From contig SRSI01000013.1 of NCBI GenBank assembly GCA_005656395.1, positions 248,001-312,000 on the forward strand: 64,000 bases of DNA, given 5' to 3'. A model generated the notes under the pieces. It worked only from the letters and a program-made list of their open reading frames with translations, made no database searches and had not been told where the DNA came from. Position numbers and translations under genes: made by a program. Every line of letters starts with the position of its first letter. Position 1 is the stretch's first letter. This document shows, one piece after another, positions 1 to 12,700 of the stretch. This stretch comes from Strongyloides papillosus. Its lineage: Eukaryota; Nematoda; Chromadorea; Rhabditida; Strongyloididae.

Positions 1-3000
1 TAATCTGTCTACCTGACCATGTCAAAAAATTATATGTAGAGAGTAATGTATAACATCAATTTTTAGTTATGAGAAATTTTCAATTTTTAATCACAATTTT
101 TATATATTTATATAAAATTTGTTAATTTATATAATTATTATTTAATGCAAATTTTAAAGACACTTTTGTATTTTCTTTCCTTGCTCTTATTATGTAAGCA
201 TAAAAATTTTTAATTTCTTTATTTATTTTCTTTTATTATAAAATATCCATAATCATTTACCTTTTGCATACATTATTAAAAATAATTTAGTCACATTTGT
301 GTTTTATTTTTATTTTATATGTTAAAAAATAAAAAAAATTTTGCAAAATTTTAATAAAATAATTGCAATAAAATTTTTATTATTATGTGAGCATAATTAG
401 AATTATCTCTGCACAATAATATTTCATCTTCTATTTACACTTTAAAATGTTATAATAAATTTTTCCCACTTGTCTTATCTTATTATATACCAGTTTTTAT
501 ATACCTTGTTCCTTGGTTCTTTGAATGATCGTCACAACAATTAATTAGAAATATTCCATTAACTTTACTTTTTAATAGCTATTTTAAAATTTTATACACA
601 GGAACTTTTAGTCCTTCTAAATATTTTTAATAATGATAAAAAATTAAATAATTAATTATTTAAACTATAAAAATATTTACGAGATGTAAATATGTTAGAA
701 ATAAATTTTTCTCAATGACTTTTGATAATTATAATTAGAAGTATCAAAAAGGTGAACATCAAAATTTGTCTTCTTTCTATCTAATATTATCATATTATCT
801 TTTTAACGTATGATGTTATTTTTATATAAATTTACACCCATAGTTCTTTTTCCTACAACCAAATACACCTTTTAAATACTAAATAAGTATAAAAAATAAT
901 AAATTTATTTTGCTCTTATTTTTTTTTTTAATTAGTGAACGGCTTCAAAGAAATTGTAGATTGTTATAAATGCAAGTTACATATTTTCATTTAAATTTAT
1001 TACTTTACTTTTTGAAATATCAAACAAGTTAACATGTTATATATTTTTTGTTATTTGATAAAAAAGCTTATGTAATATAGTGTGGTGTCTTGAATTTTTG
1101 CATAACTTTCTTTCTAAACTTTAAAATACAAAGTGCATAACATTATTATACAATCAACTAATAAATACATACATATTTTAGTAGTAAGTTTTATCCTAAA
1201 ATAGAATAAACTTCGTTATGTTAGAAACAAAATTGCTGTTTTTTTCAAAATTAATATATTATTATTAACTGTGTGTATTTATATCTAGTATAGATATATA
1301 GGTTGATTATTAATGACAACAAATAAAAATTCTATATTAATAATTTGTCATATTCGTTATAAAATCACCACAAAATGTCTAGTCATTTTTAAATTTTTGT
1401 CTATCCCTGTAAACAACTTTTATACAAACAATATTTCACAATTCCCCTAAAATTTTTGATTTATAAATAATAAAAATTTGTTTATCTTATCATTCAACCC
1501 ACATTAATATAAATGATACAATTTTATATGACATATATATATGATTCTTTAATAAAAAATTAAGGAAAAAAATTGATACAATGTAATTTTTTTTGATATA
1601 TTAAATTATAATCAACTACTTTTTATATAAACTTTCATTGAACATATCATTATTTTTACTTTATTTAGGTTAACAAGATTAAAGGTAAAATTAAAATAAT
1701 TTTATCAATCTTTTTCCTTCCATTACCTCTCCCTTTAATTATAAAGTGCTCCCTATCAATTGATGATAGATGAAATTTGTAATTTTTTTTGCACAACTAA
1801 ATATATATATTAACTATTCAAAAATTGTGAACACATGTTATTTTTCTCCATCATCCGTCTGCAAATAATATATTTATATTTAAGAATTACACTAAAGTAC
1901 ATCTTTCAACTTAATATTTTACACTATATGTACAAATATTTAAAAAGCGCTTCTCATTAGAAGAGGAGTAATAGGACGGAAATTAAATTATCAACATGTT
2001 TATCTGTTCAAAGTGCATTTTTTTAAGATTATAAAAAAATGTCTTCAGCGCTTTGTGTTATATATAAATGTATACTAGATTGAAGTCAACAAAAATGTCA
2101 AGTATTTAGATTTATATATTTGTATACATACACATAAAGTCTAATTGTTTCTAATCCAGCTACTCTTTTATTTTTAAATTATATGTAAAAAACGATGAAA
2201 TATTATAAATTGAGAGGAGAGGCACACGGCATATGGTAAAATAGATGTATATTTTTATTGTTATATAATTATTTTTTTAATCTACAACTCATCTTCTTTA
2301 TGTTACTACATTTTTGTGACCGCCAAAATTATTGTCAGCCACATTGTCGTCTGTCAAGTGATCAATGATCAAAGAAATTTTTGTGTTTTCATCTTCAAAA
2401 TTTAGTATAAAAATTATTACAATAAAAGTTATTTTTCTTTTCCCCCTTCATTATACTGTAAATATTATTCTTTACGTTTTTCATTATCAAATTAGGAATA
2501 TAATTCTTTTTCTCACTATTATTATGAATCTTTTCATATATTAGTATTAAGTTTACAAAAGCACACCCCTAACTTTGAAGGAAAACGCCATATGAAAATT
2601 TGTTGAGTTGTAACAAATGTTCCCCATAAATATATTATAAAACTATAAGATACTTTAAGTTTACAAAAAAAGGTGTGTTTAGTTTTAAAATGAAAGATGT
2701 TTTTTTTATGAATAATAAATTTTATACCTATATAAACTTTCTTAAAAATCAGGACTAACCATTAAAGAAAAACTTTAAATAGCATGAGAAAAGGAGAAAT
2801 AACAAATTCATGAATATATTTTATATAAATATATCATCTTTTGACAGGAAGAATAAATTGTTACAAATTCACATTAAGGGATAATAATTCTCTTTTTTTG
2901 TTGTTGTCAGACTATTTGTAATGGTTTTCTCCTTTAAAGTCTACTCATCTATTTATCATTTTTCTTTCCATATACATTTTTTGACTCATAATGCTATTGA

Positions 3001-6000
3001 CTGATAGGTGATCAAAAAAAATATGCACTTTTAGAAAGCCTCTAAATATAATTCAATTTTCTTCCTGTACCAACAATAGGAGGAAAAAAAGTTACTTGAA
3101 AAGAAATTTGTTATTAGACATTAAATGTTGCAGAAGGCCAAAAATATGGCTCATAGTTTAAGAAAACAATGATAAAAACTAATGTTATATAAAAATTTTT
3201 TTACTTTTAATTCTTACTATCACCCTCACACTATGCCAATTTTATCTCTCTTTATTTTGTTACACCAAACATAACTAGAAAATTTTTAAAATTATTACTA
3301 TATATCTAAAAATTTTACTATGCCAAAATTAGATCTTTTTGTTTATTTATTTGAAATGTTACATATCTAAGTCAGCAGGCCATTTTAAAAATTACAATAG
3401 TAAAATAGACTTCCATTTAATATATATATAAAAATTTATTCTCAGAAAAAAATTTTTTTTCCTTTTTAGACTAATACCATATATAGACTGATGTACATAT
3501 AAATTAAAATGAAACTAGCACATCTCTTTTTGGTGTGTTTTAATTTTCAAATACATCATACCAAAAAAATAATGTCACAGATAGGTTGTATTTTATATAT
3601 AATCTCAATTCAAGGCAAAATTTTTGAATGGGTATATGGAGAGTAATAGATGTCTCGACGACAACGACGACATTTCCTTACTAAAAATCTTATTACTACG
3701 ACTTGAATAAGTTTTATTTATATTTATTACAGGTTTTGAAAATAAAATGTATGTATAATATGTAGAAAATTTGTAAAAACTATTTTTATACCCTTTTCTT
3801 TTATTCAAAATCATACTATATGTAGGAAGATTTTTACAAACTTTATTACCAGTAGATAGTAATTATAATATAAATGCATATTAAAAAAATGATTCCACTG
3901 GTTTTGTAATAGATATTAAGTATGTATAAACAGAAAACGTTTATATATATAAGGTTGATGAAGTTTTTATACTAAAAGTAATCTCATGGGGATAAAATGT
4001 TTTAATTAACCTCATAAAATTAATAGTATATTAAAGAAAATTCTTATCATCTACTTTTCCAATTCTTTTCAAAAAAAGATTTTCCTCTTCTTAGTTTTTT
4101 TTATTTTCTTCTCTAGTTGTCCAACTATAGGGTACCCTCGATACAATTATTGTACAGATATTTAGAGATTTTGTGTTTTGATAAATATATCTATATATTA
4201 TAATAATATATCACTTTAAAACAAAATAACTATTGATGAACTTTTTTTATTCAACTTTTAATGCTTAATTAAATTTTTTTCTATTACTTCCTTATATATA
4301 TATACTATTGGCCTATCTACATAAAAAAATATAAAAATTTTTTTACCTTAATCAAATATTTAAATAAAAAAATGTTACAATTACATCAAACATGAAAATT
4401 AATACCTTTTTTGATAAAAAATTAACATATTATGATTTTTAACCTTTGTCTTCTTGTTCAAAAAAATATTAATAATATAAATAGTAATTAAATTTTTGTC
4501 AGAATTCCAAATATTTAAATTACTAAAAAAATAAACAATTATTTTTTAAATATCATCTTTTCTATCTATCCTTCCCATTTTCCATTAAAATGGTAACAAG
4601 GTAAAAGTACACTAATTATTATATTTGATTGTGAAAATTTTTATGTAATATCCATATTTTATTTATAAAATATTTTAAATTAGTTTATTTTTTTATATTT
4701 TATTTTAAAAATCCATCTATATATCTATATATATTACATAATTGTTGATATGAAGCATAAAATGTGAAGACGTATATTGGTGAATAAAAAAAATGAGAAT
4801 TTCGACTAGACATATTCAAAATGTCTTTATTTTTTTTATTATCTTCACCATATATTTATAATTATTTCTTAAATATATCTCACCATTGCTCTAGATAAAA
4901 TTTAAAAATTTTTTAAGTTGTAAATACAAAAAATTTGTATAATTGCATGTATATGCCCCAAAAGATAGTAAATAGATGTCATTAAAGTGTAAGTCTAGTT
5001 GTTTTCTTCTACTAACGTAAAAAAGTGGCCTTTTATTGCCTTGAATTGTTTGTTTGAAAATAGACGTCAATGGATAACTAAATGCTTTTTATGCTTCAAT
5101 ATTCTAGGCCACATATAATATTACAAAAAGTAATATTACATAAATATATATATGCATTTATTAATAGATTAAAATACTTGTTTTAAAATGTATATAACTT
5201 ATAAATGTTTTGGAGCTATCTAACATTGATATTTTTATCGTTTTAAAAATTTTATTTCGTTATCTTGTATTAATAAATCTTTACTTCTAGAAACTACAAT
5301 CATCCTTTATCTTTAACAAAAGTAACACTAATATACTTTTAAACTAATATTTTCATACATTTAAAGATTTATATTTATAAAGTTTATTGTAAAAAAAAGG
5401 TAAGTTTTATAATTTTTTACAAAAAAATCACCATTAAAATTTTAAATGAATTAAACTATTATAAAATGATTCATTTCAACTGTACACCAAAAATAACATC
5501 ACTTTTCGTCGTGCAAAAAAGTTAATTTTTTAATTAGATATCATTTTTCATTCTCTAAATGTGCTTTTTTGTTTTTTTGCCCTATAAATATTAAAATTTT
5601 AACATGACATCAATTTGTAAATGTGAGCAAACAAATTTAAATAATAATTGTTTTTAAGTAAAAACTTTAATCTTTGAATGTAAAATTATTTTTCATTCAA
5701 TTTTGTATTTTATGACAAAAAGTTCTCATAAACACTAAACAATATGTGTTGTAAAAAAAGTACAACATATGGAGAGAAAAAAATTCTTTTCTTAGTAATA
5801 ATATTAAGGACATATTAAATTAAATTTAAAAAAAAATTCTAGAACCTCTACTTAAAGGGCAACTTACAGTGAGATAAATTTTTAAACTGAGGTAAATTTT
5901 ATTTTTGAATTTGTTAGAAATAAACTTTCATATGTTTTACTTTGCTAGATTATGGAAAATGATGTCTTTTTTGGTTGGTGAATGCTTTTCTCTTAACTCA

Positions 6001-6610
6001 TTTCATTTATATATAAAATTCAACTAAAAAGCTATGAATCATATATCATTTTGACCAAATTTTTATTAATGTAAATTTATATTTTTATGACTAGCTTAGG
6101 TGTTAAATCTAAGTATCAGATTTTTATTGTTTAATTATGTATGATTTTAAAAAATACACCATTTTTTAATCTGATAATGAAACTAAAAAGTAAAAAATTT
6201 ATGAATGAATTTTAAATAAATTATGTATGTTTGATATAATGATGATACACATAGGATATTAAATGTTAATTGATCTCTGATATTTTTTATATTGATGATG
6301 GTGTTGTACCTCATAATAATAGAAACTAGATAAGTTGGAGTTGAATGATCAAAATAAGATATGTTGAGAATAAAAAAGACAAGAAAAAGTTAAACATTTA
6401 AGCTGGATTTTCATCGCTTTGCAACGTTATCTTTTTTGATTTTTTTTACTATTGTTATCTCTACTAAAAATTTGCGCTCCACTTTTGATATAGGTTCATT
6501 CATCTATAACTGCTTTATTGCTCTTAATATGCTAACATTAGATAGCTGCCCAGTTATTAATGATTATGTTACATTGTTCTAGTAGTAAGTAAAAGATGAT
6601 TATTTTTCAT

Positions 6611-6641
6611 TTCTAGACTAACGACAGACTATCGTCTAGAA
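6611..6641. repeat. Short inverted repeat (8-bp stem, 15-nt loop)
   Basis: TTCTAGAC at 6611-6618 is matched by its exact reverse complement GTCTAGAA at 6634-6641. It lies in gene-poor DNA and no function is evident. An 8-bp stem can occur by chance in 64 kb. Confidence 0.5.
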
Positions 6642-7220
6642 TTAACTTTTGGCAATTTATCTTCGTTTCTCTATTATTTTTTTTCAACTCATCAAAAATT
6701 TGTTTTTATGTGATAAAATATTATTTAAGAAAAATAAATTAATTTTTATTTTCAAAGGGAAATTGATAAACATTTATCTTATGTTTTCAATATTAATAAA
6801 CATTAAAAATTTTTTAAACATACCATATTACAACCTTATGAAGGTTTCTATTAAAAATAATATATATATTTTTGCTGACAAATCATTTGTATATATATAA
6901 TTATCTTGTCTTTAAAAATTAAATATATATTATAACATTGTGCATTTTACATTTAATTCCTTTACTGATAAAAATTTTTATTTATATTTATATATAGTTA
7001 ATAAAATGAAACTATTTTGTTTGGCCAAATGATGATGACGATGTTGTAGTAGATGGTGTGTTTGTATGAGTATCAGTATCCCTTAGTACTAGAGAGATGC
7101 AATTTTAGAGGAAGCATAATTATCTCACAGAAAAAAAGATCATTATTTCTGATAACATTTCCAAGTTATTGTCAGTAGAAAGAGTTTGCTCTATTACTTA
7201 ATACTTTTATGACATGTCGT

Positions 7221-7240
7221 CCTGTCAAAAACAAGACAGG
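7221..7240. repeat. Short inverted repeat (6-bp stem)
   Basis: CCTGTC at 7221-7226 pairs with GACAGG at 7235-7240 across an 8-nt A-rich loop. It sits in one of the less AT-rich islands of the gene-poor region. A stem this short is weak evidence of function. Confidence 0.4.
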
Positions 7241-9095
7241 TAAGTACGGTGGTAAATTGAATATTATTACCTACTACCAATTTTAGTTTTAATTAAATTC
7301 TTTACAATAATGAACAGTCAATCAAAAAAGGAGGATACGATAATATTCTTGTAATATTATATTTCAAACTAATTTTTATATAATTGTAGCATTTTGACAT
7401 ACGATAAGTTTGAATGTTATTGCGTCATTTGTAATAGTAAATTAGTTGTCAAAAAATATGTAACATTTGTCTATTCTCCTATCCTTGGCTAGTACTCTCA
7501 TTTGGCCATCCTATTTATGCCTCTAGTGGCTAAATGCTATTATATTGCAACAATTTCTAACGGCTTGCTGATCTTTTAAAACTTTTGCCACACAAACTTT
7601 GTATTATATATATCAGATCAAACTTTAAATGCTATTACAATTTTTCTCCTTTCTGATTACATCTATTTTACTTCTACTTTTTGCTTAAATATTATATATT
7701 TAGCTTTGAATGTTCTTGAAAATAGGCTATTACATATATATAATCGTTCCCCCTCTGACTTTCTTGTTTTTTTTTATACAAAATTTACTCGCCTCTTCCT
7801 CCATTTCTCGTTCATTTTTTATTTAAGATAAATTTATTGCTTGAAATAAATAAATGTACTTTATATTATCACATTAATATTAATGTTTTTGCCCTTAGTA
7901 TTAGGAATACCTTCGTAAAATTTATTTTTCTTTCATAGTTATATAAATATATTTTATATTTTACAAATGCACTCTCCCATCAAACGTTGTCGCCGTCGTA
8001 ATCTTCGATCTTTAAAAATATTAACAATGCGGCTGTAACATTGTGAAAAGATATATATGTTCTACCTCGAACTTCTCTCATGCAGCATTATTTTCAATTT
8101 AGTAATGTCTAAGCAGTAAATTTTGGAGTTAGAGAGAATTTCGATGCATTTTTCAATATTAAAAAAATTATTAGGAGGGCGGTTGTCTGCCAAATACTTT
8201 ACTTTAACAAACTAATACCACCCCTATATATGATAATTCCGTTTATGTTTTTTATGTACAAATTATTTTTATTATCTTTAGTTTCGCGAAAGGCAAAGAG
8301 AAATAACCCTTAAAGTATAGACAGACAAATATTACTTTATTTTATTATAATTTCTGTTTTCATCTTTTTATTTTATTTATTATTTAATAAATAATGACAA
8401 ATGTAAAAGGAAATAAATATTGTTAACAAATAAAAATTATAGGAAATAATTATTTTCTATATTTTGCATTTAAATATATCTTTTTCTTCCATTATAAAAT
8501 ATTTGAATAGATATAATTTTTAATTGAAAAATGAGATAGACTTTTAATAGTAAGAAGAAGTTATTTATTCTATATACATTTATTGGTAAAATAAACAATT
8601 TTTCGCGAGAATGATTTAAGAAAATTAAGAGTATATTGTCTGTGACTCCCCATACCTCAGACATGTTAAATGCGCAAAAAATTTGTATGATCTTTGATTT
8701 TATAAACTTACTAAAAAGTTCAATTATACTTCTTATCAAACTCTCTCTCTCTTTCTCATTTTTAATATATATTTGCATTCAATTACATTTTTTTACAATC
8801 CTCTTTCCCATCAACAAAAAAATGTAATAGAATTTTTCATTGAAAAGCGTGGTTGTATTATAATATTAAGTATTAATTATAAGTGCAAATGCTTATCATT
8901 TACTGTATGTATCTTCTTTATCTGCAAAAAAGGAATAATGTAAACAAGTTAAATTAGTTGCTCTAAAAAAATGAAAAATATTTGTTATGTAGAAATACAA
9001 AATAAAATATTTAAATATATTATGATGGAAATAAAAAGTTTTATCAAAAATAACTTTTAGAATATTAGTTATTAATAACTTTATTATTATTATTG

Positions 9096-9096
<1 letters not shown>

Positions 9097-9133
<37 letters not shown>
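9097..9133. repeat. TA dinucleotide microsatellite
   Basis: An uninterrupted (TA)n tract of about 37 nt, the longest simple TA run I see in the window. Any open frame crossing it (poly Tyr-Ile) is an artefact. Confidence 0.9.
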
Positions 9134-9137
<4 letters not shown>

Positions 9138-9998
9138 TGATTTTTGCAAAAAGTTTGTCGAGATATATATTCATTTACTATTACAAGACCCCGACCAGAC
9201 TTAATAACTATGAAAGGCCCACCATCGTCTAACATTCCCTCCCTAATGACGTTTTTAGTTTTTAAGATGTCAGAGACTTGAACATCTTGGCTACTGTTGT
9301 TTCTTTTTACTTATATAATATGCCGAGGTAAATTTATATAGCATATTATCTTTATAATTTTATTTATCCATGTTATTATTACTATTATACACCTCTTTTT
9401 CTCTCTATCACTCTCTGTTACATTTTTATTTTTAATTACCATTAACATTACTAATATTAAAATTTAATATAATGAAAATTTTATCTATAAGACAAAAAAT
9501 TTTTTTTCTCTCCTACATTTCAATCTTCCATTTTTCTCTAGAAACATTTTTTTGTTTTCTATTTTGATCATGCATTATAACTTTACGATAACTAAACTAT
9601 TCTTTGTTCTCTTATCTTACTTAAAATAAATTGTCTAGTTTATGAATAGTACACAAAATTTGGTACAAATAGCATATACATATATTTGTATCCAAGTTTA
9701 GAGTAATAGACAATAGGAAGTACTTTAAATATATAATTTATTTGAAATGGTTTTACTATTTAAAAGATTTTCCTATCTTTCGAAAAATTTTTTCTATTAT
9801 TATAGTATAAAAATTTATTTATTACATCTTCTTAAAGATTTTTATTAACAATGTTAATTTTTTGTTATTGTTTTTTTTTTGTCGACAAATAAGTGATGTT
9901 TCAATTACTCTAGATGACCTATTAAAGTATATATAACATTTTTTATATATTATAATCATTTTTAATTCATTACTTTTGATAGACTATTTTATATATTT

Positions 9999-10020
9999 AT
10001 ATACATATATATATGTATAT
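9999..10020. repeat. 22-bp perfect AT palindrome upstream of the Ski/Sno gene
   Basis: The segment reads the same on both strands, centred on an alternating AT core with symmetric ATAC/GTAT flanks. It lies about 145 bp upstream of the ATG at 10164. It may be ordinary TA-rich low-complexity DNA rather than a binding site. Confidence 0.5.
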
Positions 10021-10111
10021 AACAACTTTTAAATATCGCTCACTTAAAAGATTTACTAATTTTATACACACTATTGTATCTTTGCCTAGTTAAATAATAA
10101 AATAATTTTTT

Positions 10112-10121
10112 TTTATTTTAG
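10112..10121 (+). other. Candidate 3' splice (trans-splice) acceptor of the Ski/Sno gene
   Basis: A T-rich tract ending TTTTAG lies 42 nt before the ATG at 10164. No convincing coding exon precedes it, so it could receive a spliced leader or end a 5' UTR intron. Confidence 0.5.
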
Positions 10122-10163
10122 GGAAACACTGAAAAGTTATTATAGAGTGGAAATATATATAAC

Positions 10164-12700
10164 ATGAAAGTACCAAACGGGGATTTTGAGAAATTTTTGA
10201 AACAGGATTCCTCAGATATGAAAAATATTAATAGGATTCTTCCTTCGGGTGGAGTAAATGTTGTAAATAATCAGGTTTTTACTACCATTCCACATCCACC
10301 AGGTATTATAAATCTTCAACCACAACTCTTACCTAATGGATTATTTTCAATTCCTAAACCATATGTTTCATGTATTAATAGCGTTAACGATAATATCAAA
10401 CCACCAAATCAACAAAATGAACAATGTCCCTCAAATATAAATGAATTACCTAATTTAATAACACTATTTTCACCGTCATCAACATCAAAAAATGAAAAAA
10501 GTTTAAAAAAGGAGAGTAACAACATACTAACGAAGACAGGAATGGAAAATACTAATTTAATGCATCCACATTTAGTAAATCATAATATGGGATCAAATGG
10601 TCAACAAATTTTACTAAATCAAGGGATGGCAATAAATACAAACCTAATTAATAATCCTACAACAAATATACCTCTACCAACAAATTATATACCAAATCAA
10701 TGTCTTGTTAGTAATCATCCACAACCACCTAACGTTTTTCAACCTCCTACCAATAATTTGCAAATTAATGAGCAAATTAAGAATTTTATTAATAGTTTGA
10801 AACAAAATCATCCTACAAATATACCAACAGCCATGCAACAACAACCATCAAATGTTGTTTCAACAGCACCATCTCTATCTGAGACAACAATTAATCATTT
10901 AATCAACTCAATGCCAGGTCCCTCAAATATGCCAAATATTAATACAATACCACAACCTCAACAACATACAGGATTTGTACCACAAATACCATTACAACAA
11001 CCACAATTATTACAACATCTTAGAATACCTATTGAAAATGATTGTCCACAGAATACAACAATTATACAATTATCTATACCTCAACAACAACAATTAATTC
11101 AACAAGCAGTCCTCCTAGCAAGTACAGCTCCACCAAAACCAACAAAAGAAGTTGTTGATGATATCTTAAGAAAAAGAAAAATTTGTAAACCAAAGGCTAA
11201 AATTGAAGGATGTGAAGCATTAGATATTTCAACAGTTGCTGGATATCCAATAACATGCTTTATTGTAGCAGGAGAACCACGTATAAGTTTTTCGGAATTT
11301 TCTAATACAGTTTTACCACACATCTCCGTAACAGCCATACATGAGGCGTATCAAAAATTTAATATGTCAACGAAATGTGCCACTGATAAACAGTTATTAA
11401 CATTAAAATTAGAAGGTAGAATACCTGTGCAGTTAGGTACATGTACATTAATAACTAAGTCAAATGCTGAAAGGCTAGCAGGACATTTTCTTTGTGATAT
11501 CCGACACATGGATTCATTTACAGGAAAATATGATACATCAACATTTATCAAGGTTATGCATAATCTATTTGGTGGAAATACAGGTTTATATTTTCCTTAC
11601 TTGCCTAAAAGTCACTGTATTCAATGCATTCATTGTCAATTTGTTTTTAGTCCACAAAAATTTTTAACACATTCACATAATACTAAGAGTGATAAAGTTT
11701 CTGTATGGGGGTATGATGATAGAAAATGGAGAAGATATTATAATCCACCAATAGATGAGAAGATTGATTCTATGTATCTAGATATCTTTAAAACATTAAT
11801 TATTGATAATAATATTGAACCTAATCGTAAACGTGTAGGAATTGATATGGTATGTAATTTATTTGATAATAATATGATAGTATTATTTTTTAGAGCGATG
11901 AGGTTGTTCCGAAAAAGGCAACAAATACTAATGGAGGTCCAGTGGTTAATACAGTAACCAATAATAAACATGACAATGAAAAGAGCAAAGATAGTTCAAG
12001 TCCTGTATTCCCAACACCTCCCGGTTCAGAACCATCACCATCAACACAAAATATTGCTACAAAACCTAGTGTAACAAAAATGCCCACAACTACAACAGTT
12101 GTTGATGTTTTACCTCATCAGCATCCTACCAGTATCCATAGTTATTCAATGACACAACCACAAAATATTAAACCAAATACTAATGTAGGATTACCACAAC
12201 AAATACAAATTCATCATCATCAACAACCAACAGATGGCAATAAATCAGCATTTGTTGGTATTCAACAACCATTACCTAATGTTACATTATCGCAAAATAC
12301 AATGTTTCCACCACAACAACCAAATCCTCCTCAGCCACCAACTATGTTAGGGCCACCACCACCACCTCCACCACAACTTCAAGGGCAATTAGTTCCTACA
12401 AACATTCCACAAAATGGACTTAACAATATGCAATTCAATATTCTTATAAATCAATTAATACAAAGTCAAAATTATGTTGATGATCCAAGTAAATCATTAA
12501 TAGAAAGTCTTGCTGTTCTAGTTCCATCAAATCACCTAGCAACTGTCTTAACAAAATTAAATAATGAATTTTCAATTTATAAAAAAGAAATTGATTTGCT
12601 TAAGGAGCAAAATAAAAGGATGGAAAAAATTATTCAAGTTTGTATAAATGCGTCAGATGGTAAATTGTCTGAGACAAAAATCGATGAAATTCTAAAATAG
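10164..12700 (+). CDS. daf-5: Ski/Sno family transcriptional co-regulator, DAF-5-like
   Basis: Two exons, 10164-11849 and 11894-12700, flank a 44-nt GTATGT..TTTAG intron in phase 0, giving 830 aa. Without removing the intron the frame stops at 11957, and splicing restores one continuous reading. Residues 1 to about 345 are a low-complexity N/P/Q-rich extension. About 345-450 form the Ski/Sno/Dac homology domain (motif AGYPITCFIVAGEPRISFSE). About 482-528 match the SMAD4-binding, SAND-like zinc domain, with clustered Cys, the motif FLTHSH and then WGYDDRKWRRY. A second low-complexity stretch with polyproline follows, then a C-terminal coiled coil. Ski/Sno proteins bind Smads and recruit corepressors. 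In C. elegans DAF-5 acts with DAF-3 in the dauer TGF-beta branch. Family membership is clear; one-to-one orthology with daf-5 is inference. The protein is longer than most relatives because of its disordered ends. Confidence 0.87.

Larger units (their letters stand above)
1..10163. other. Long gene-poor AT-rich intergenic region
   Basis: I see no credible coding exon here. The open frames present are short, low-complexity (Phe/Ile/Lys/Asn-rich) and match no family I recognise. The stretch holds homopolymer runs, a TA microsatellite (9097-9133), two short inverted repeats (6611-6641 and 7221-7240) and a perfect palindrome (9999-10020). A few islands are visibly less AT-rich (about 7020-7110, 7480-7580, 9181-9300). 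Its right end is the upstream region of the Ski/Sno gene, so distal regulatory DNA or unrecognised noncoding RNA is possible. I cannot show either. Confidence 0.6.

Noticed and set aside
6649..6900. 83-codon plus-strand open frame
   Set aside because: Phe/Ile/Lys/Asn-rich low-complexity sequence in AT-rich DNA; indistinguishable from chance.
7269..7278. Minus-strand GGTAGTAGGT resembling part of let-7
   Set aside because: The let-7 seed starts TGAGGTAG; here the preceding bases differ (TTGGTAG), the 3' part does not match and no precursor hairpin is apparent.
8470..8827. Overlapping open frames on both strands
   Set aside because: Hydrophobic low-complexity sequence, overlapping each other, with no splice context or homology.
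8896..9174. Minus-strand 92-codon open frame with poly Tyr-Ile
   Set aside because: It reads through the TA microsatellite; low-complexity translation with no family resemblance.
11942..12700. Separate 252-aa gene downstream of the Ski/Sno frame
   Set aside because: A 44-nt intron joins it in frame to the upstream Ski/Sno exon; it is the C-terminal exon of that gene.
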